Positions 59,610 to 64,000 of a stretch of DNA of 64,000 nucleotides are shown here, in pieces. The DNA is from Kappaphycus alvarezii (Eukaryota > Rhodophyta > Florideophyceae > Gigartinales > Solieriaceae). The stretch lies in NCBI GenBank assembly GCA_002205965.3, contig NADL03000507.1, forward strand, positions 108,419 to 172,418, written 5' to 3'. Made by a program: the position numbers and the translations under genes. The stretch's first letter is position 1. Every line of letters begins with the position of its first letter. The notes under the pieces are model-generated. The model had not been told where the DNA came from and made no database searches. It was given only the letters and a program-made list of their open reading frames with translations.

Positions 59610-60728
59610 GGTCGTGTTCGGCTAGCCCTTTCCAGAACCTGAGGTCTTTGATCGACTGATGTGAGAGGCGGCATCGGCCGCGGTTGTCTCGAGGGCGGTT
59701 GGAGCCCAAGTCCAATAGAGTGCACGAGTGTAAAACCTTGCCCATGGCATAGCCAACGTAAGAGACACGCATACACCACAAAAGCTGCGCAGCCTTTGGG
59801 ATGTCACCCATCGTTTCCCGAACCGGACCTCCTTCAATAGCTTTCCCGCTAGCCGTCGAACCTTCTCTGCCTTTCGAGGATCCACCGAAAAGGTCATTTC
59901 CTTGGTGTTGATAACAATGCCGAGATGCTCCACCACCTGTGACCCATTCCATTCTCCCTTCGTAGGGTGTCGGCGGAGCCCTAGCGACTGCAACAGCGCT
60001 TCGATCTTTTCCTTCGCCACTGCACAGTGTGTCAGTGAGGCTACCTGACCATAGGGTGACGGGGCTATAAGGAAGTCGTCTAGGTAACACAGGACGCGAT
60101 AGCCAAGTTGGCGAAGCGGCCGTAGAAACACGGTCATTAACTGAGTAAACCACAATGGGGACCTCCCCCACCCGAAGGGTAGCGCAATACAACGATAGTA
60201 CTTCCCGTAGTAGTGGAATATGAACCAATCGCGCATCGCAGGATGCAACCGGAAGTGCCTGTATCCCTTCTCGATGTCCATCGAAAGCAAATGGTCTCCC
60301 TTCTGGATACTTGTGGCGAATTCGGACACGGATTCCATCCGCACCGAGCCCTTCTTCCATTTCTTTGACTGCTTCGACAGGTTTACTACAAACCTTCCCT
60401 TCACCCCTTCTCCGGTGTCTTGCCACACGGTAAACGCCGAGGACACGATTGCCCCGCTCTTCTTCGCCCGTTCTGCATGCGCTTCGGTAATCTCTTCGTA
60501 AATCCCCGACTCGCACCCTTCTGCTAGATCTTTCCAGGCAAATTACTTGTCCTCCGGCGATTGAGGTATGTCCGAAAGCTCCTCGCCCTGTCCAGCTTTG
60601 AACGGGACGCATGGTGCCTCGTATATACCAAACTGAACGGCTCGGCAGAGGTATTCCGAGGCGCCCAGGCGACGCCACTCGACGGCTTGCCGTTGCGTAG
60701 CAAACCAAAGAGGGCGTCGACGACCCAT
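58775..60728 (-). pseudogene. DIRS family B reverse transcriptase/RNase H (unit 1)
   Basis: Starts at about 60728 (MGRRRPLWFATQRQAVEW). A TAA at 60543-60545 interrupts an otherwise continuous frame. Reverse transcriptase: SMDIEKGYRHFRLHP, ALPFGWGRSPLWFT and YLDDFLIAP. A frameshift near 59740 moves to the frame of RNase H (MHTDAADMGFGGTL, LLHVDNQPV, NKFADALSR) and the C-terminal extension ending about 58775. Homologous with 41417-43313. Confidence 0.87.
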
Positions 60729-60801
60729 AGGGCCTACTGGCCATCGGCGTTACCACCGTTGCCCTTGTTGCCCTTATTCTTTTTCGTGGCATTACTGGCG
60801 C

Positions 60802-61425
60802 TTAGGTGGCAACTGCCTTCAGTAGTTGCGTGTGCATATGAGAGTCTAGCTCTGACATAGTCTCGTCGAGGTTGTCGGCCGCCGCGACATCCGTTCTCTT
60901 TTCCAGCGTGGGAAGTATCATCTTGGCATACGTTGGATCATTCGCTGCAAGCTTGTAGAACTCTGCTCTGAGACCCACAGTTCGCAAACAGTACCGGTTA
61001 GCAATGATCGCCCAAACGTCAAACTTCTCGGCATCTTCCAACTTCTTCTGAGCCAAAGACTCTTGTCGAAGTGAGATAGCCGTCTCTTGGAAAGAAGACC
61101 AAAAGCCAGCGGCATTTATGTACTTGCACTCGTACTCGGAGACGGCTCTCATGCTTTGATGGCGCTCGAGACCTTTGCGCAATGGCCATTCCCGGTGATC
61201 GAAGAGGCCTCCAGTGAAGGCAGCGACGGAAGGTCCCGGCTCGTAAGGGTAACGGCTCAGCCCAAATCGTCGATCACGGTCGTTGCGTTCGGCAATTCTG
61301 GCGTATGCTACCATCCACTCCGGGCCGATCCCCGCTTCATCCATTGACTTGCCCTTCTCGATAAGTTTGGCTTTGCCCAAAAGTTCGTCGGCCAACACGA
61401 GGCTCTTCTCAAAGGGGGTAGTCAT
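60802..61425 (-). CDS. DIRS family B Gag-like protein
   Basis: Intact 207-residue frame, the first gene of unit 1, 93 bp inside the terminal repeat. Helical, charged, without zinc knuckle or membrane segment. It aligns throughout with the broken copy at 43246-43932, including the motif FYKLAANDPTYAKMILPTLE. Conservation between two diverged DIRS families supports a real coding role, presumably structural. Confidence 0.78.
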   Translation of the reverse strand: MTTPFEKSLVLADELLGKAKLIEKGKSMDEAGIGPEWMVAYARIAERNDRDRRFGLSRYPYEPGPSVAAFTGGLFDHREWPLRKGLERHQSMRAVSEYECKYINAAGFWSSFQETAISLRQESLAQKKLEDAEKFDVWAIIANRYCLRTVGLRAEFYKLAANDPTYAKMILPTLEKRTDVAAADNLDETMSELDSHMHTQLLKAVAT

Positions 61426-61518
61426 AATTTAGTCCTGAATAGCGCCGGCGCTAATCTTGGTCGAATCCTTTTGACCTACTTGAAAGAAGCCTACCGCCAG
61501 TCGTACTGGGGACTCTAA

Positions 61519-61732
61519 AGAGAGAGGCATGCCGATTTCCAATCGGCGCCCGACCACATAAGTAGACGGGGTTTTGCGACGGCGGCTCATGATCGAAACC
61601 TAAGTGCTGTAAGCCATCCTCGCATTACACGTACGCATCATGTGGGCCACCATAGTGGTCCCCTTCGCTATTCACTGCACGCTGTTTTCATCCGCATAAA
61701 CTTCGTCTACACTTGACGAAAACCCCAGCTTG
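61519..61732 (-). repeat. DIRS family B terminal repeat, shared between units
   Basis: Second copy of 57457-57670, placed between the Gag-like gene of unit 1 and the recombinase of unit 2. Confidence 0.9.
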
Positions 61733-61779
61733 GGAGTACCACTCCATGTCGGACGGGTGCCAGCACCCAACGTCCCGAC

Positions 61780-63269
61780 CTATGCTTGCGGAGGAGGGAT
61801 GGAAGCGGGCGGCCCGGAAGGGCCAGCACCGAAAAACCAGAACGACGCCGCGGTAGTCTTGATAGTACGGTCAAAGTAAAGAGAAGCCATCTCTGCGCTA
61901 TTGTGACCCCAGCCAAACCTGGCCAGACGAACTTCCAAAGGAATACCTAATAGAACCTGCTCGGTGTGCGCCCCGATTCGTAACGAATGAGAAGTAAATT
62001 TGCCGTCGGGGGGGGTTGCAGGTTCAAGTTCTTGAGCACACGCTGCAGCCCGGTAGTCAAACTACCCTTTGTCCATTCCACAGGTTCTCCTGGCAGAGCA
62101 AAGAATCGGAAATGTGGACGCCGAATACTAGCCCATCGCGCGAGAAGATCCAAAGGAGAAGCCAACGTAGAAATTCGATCATAGGATACGAGTTGTTCTC
62201 GGCTTGCTTGACGCCCCTTGACCACGGAAAGGCGTGCCACTACTTGGTCGTCGGTCAAAGTAACTTGAGATTCCAACAAAGACATCACTGAGCTTTCTCT
62301 CAGACCATTAAAGCAGTAGGCAAACACACAAGCGCAGCAGTCCCGAACCTCCATACTGGAGGTGCTTTGCATTCCAAGCGCCCAGATCGCTTGCACACTG
62401 TCCGCAGGAATACCACAACGGATTTCTTCCGACGGATGTTGCTCTTCTTCCCACTTCTTGTATGCCCGAATGACGTGGTTCAAGAATGGGTACGGAGGAA
62501 CTTGTTCCCCAGTGAGCACTAGCTGCATCTGTCGAACAGCGCTGAGATACTGCGGCAGGGAAGCCGCTCCCGCCTTTCTTCCGTTCCTATCCCTTTCCAA
62601 TCGAAGCCAGCCGATGAAAGCGACCAAACTTCCTTCAGTCACAGGTAGTACCGCACGTCCTTCAGCTGAACAAAACTCACACCACGCTGTCCATTGAGAG
62701 TTACGCGTGGCTGTTGTCCGGTCGCTCCAAGCAAACTGCTCTACCATTTCGGCGGACATACGCGCACCAGGAGTGTCCCCAGCTACAAGAGATATCATGG
62801 AGGAAGCAGCGCGATTAATTGCTAGACGGGCGCCGGCCCGTGTTAGGCGAGATTGATTTCCAGCTGAAGCAGCCTCCACTGCGGGTTGAGCTTCCGCTGT
62901 GCTGCCCACACCTCCGTCGGCGGCTGCTCTAATCTCTCCACCCTCGTCGCCAAATGTATTGCGGCCTGGTGCCATGGCTGTCTCGGCCAGTCGGGTATTA
63001 ACAGCAGCGCTGGCGCTTTCGTGAGTGCCAGCTTGCGCACGGTCGCCCCAATCAGGTCCACCGGTGGGCACAAAAGACGCACTGTTTCCCGGTCCCATTC
63101 CTTCTGTAGCTCGTCCATGAACGCTCGTCGGAGGTAGGATGGATGTTCGCCTAGTGGGCGGAACTTGAAAACGTCTACTGGAGCCTTCATCCCATCCGCG
63201 ATGGAACGCCGCAGCTGCCTGCGAATCTGCAGGTCGCCGCGGGGAAGCGTCGCGATAGAGCGTCGGCAA
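61780..63269 (-). pseudogene. DIRS family B tyrosine recombinase (unit 2)
   Basis: The same protein as at 57717-59609. The frame is open from 63269 to 61947 but the G8 run shifts it just before the GKFTSHSLRIG box, which, with the catalytic Tyr (LYFDRT), lies in another frame down to 61780. A missing base near 63242 shifts the upstream part into the RNase H frame. Confidence 0.8.
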
Positions 63270-64000
63270 ACTTGTTCGCGACGGAAGGGATCCATTCGGC
63301 CTTCACCCTGATTCCTAGTCGATCTAGTACGGCCTTCAGCCGACGCAGCTCCCGCATCATCGGGCGGCTTGCTGACACTAGGCTGTTGACAATGTGCGTC
63401 ACGGGTTGATTGTCGACATGCAAAAGCAAGTCCGTGACGGAGGAAGCTGCAATCCGTTGTCCAAACGTCCTAGGAGTAGCTTTCTGATCGCCTTCAGTTC
63501 CCTTAAGCTTATACTCTTCGCGCGATCCTTCCAACTCCATACTCCTTGCGAACACCACATCCCGGGTACCCCTTGTCGCAAGTCGTCGGTATTCAGTGTC
63601 CCGCCAAACCCCATATCGGCCGCGTCTGTGTGCATGGCCGCTTGTGGTACGGGCTGGGTCATTGGCCGACCGCCAAGGTCGTGTTCGGCTAGCCCTTTCC
63701 AGAACCTGAGGTCTTTGATCGACTGATGTGAGAGGCGGCATCGGCCGCGGTTGTCTCGAGGGCGGTTGAGCCCAAGTCCCAATAGAGTGCACGAGTGTAA
63801 AACCTTGCCATGGCATAGCCAACGTAAGAGACACGCATACACCACAAAAGCTGCGCAGCCTTTGGGATGTCACCCATCGTTTCCCGAACCGGACCTCCTT
63901 CAATAGCTTTCCCGCTAGCCGTCGAACCTTCTCTGCCTTTCGAGGATCCACCGAAAAGGTCATTTCCTTGGTGTTGATAACAATGCCGAGATGCTCCACC
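62843..64000 (-). pseudogene. DIRS family B reverse transcriptase/RNase H (unit 2), partial
   Basis: RNase H and C-terminal extension as in unit 1, broken by single-base indels near 63242, 63462, 63667 and 63770-63810. The reverse transcriptase core continues past the window edge. Confidence 0.8.

Larger units (their letters stand above)
57457..61518 (-). mobile_element. DIRS family B retrotransposon, tandem unit 1
   Basis: A 4062-bp unit on the minus strand: Gag-like gene, reverse transcriptase/RNase H, and overlapping tyrosine recombinase, right to left. The sequence starting AGAGAGAGGCATGCCGATTT at 57457 recurs at 61519 in the same orientation and stays matched to the window end. There is only about 365 bp between this unit's Gag start and the next unit's recombinase stop, so the units share one terminal repeat. 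Confidence 0.88.
61519..64000 (-). mobile_element. DIRS family B retrotransposon, tandem unit 2 (cut by window end)
   Basis: Nearly identical to 57457-59940 across 2.48 kb, differing mainly by small indels: an extra base in the G-run (8 versus 7), an extra base near 62029, a three-base insertion near 62572, one base fewer near 63242 and 63462, and several others near 63667-63810. The Gag and most of the reverse transcriptase lie beyond the window. Confidence 0.88.

Overview
The window looks like nuclear DNA of a red alga, most likely a florideophyte such as Chondrus. This is inferred from the gene and repeat mix: intron-poor genes, a eukaryotic enolase with an N-terminal extension and one short GT-AG intron, and a dense set of nested copia, gypsy, DIRS, LINE, piggyBac, Tc1/mariner, pogo-like and PIF/Harbinger elements. 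No database was consulted. There are no operons, ribosome-binding sites or CRISPR arrays.

Only a few ordinary host genes stand out: a type II membrane glycosyltransferase (3564-4958, +), a small predicted helical protein (21364-21753, +), enolase (22983-24552, +, one intron) and an F-box/leucine-rich-repeat protein (25956-28259, -). Nearly everything else is mobile DNA or gene-free sequence.

Layout: 1-3.5 kb has no recognisable gene. 5.77-7.20 kb is a Tc1/mariner element with exact ends. About 7.3-17.0 kb is an old, decayed plus-strand copia element split by a young minus-strand copia element (11602-16848, near-identical LTRs). 18.1-18.9 kb is a second Tc1/mariner remnant, and 19.4-20.3 kb a broken Myb/SANT-like gene. 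21-28.3 kb is the host-gene island. 29.7-36.8 kb holds three LINE copies of two families: one with an APE-type endonuclease and one with a C-terminal zinc knuckle and restriction-like endonuclease. 36.9-44.15 kb is a minus-strand DIRS-type tyrosine-recombinase retrotransposon whose left terminal repeat was cut by a piggyBac-like transposon; the right terminal repeat preserves the empty site. 44.4-46.9 kb is a pogo/Tigger-like element between inverted arms. 47.5-51.5 kb is a chromodomain-type gypsy element. 52.08-54.52 kb is a two-gene PIF/Harbinger element. 56.9-57.0 kb is a piggyBac end fragment. 57457-64000 is a head-to-tail tandem of a second DIRS family with a 4062-bp period, running off the window.

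Most transposon genes carry stops or frameshifts. The most informative signals are the piggyBac-like element that appears to duplicate CTAG instead of TTAA, the tandem DIRS array, and the young copia element with nearly identical LTRs but several in-frame stops.
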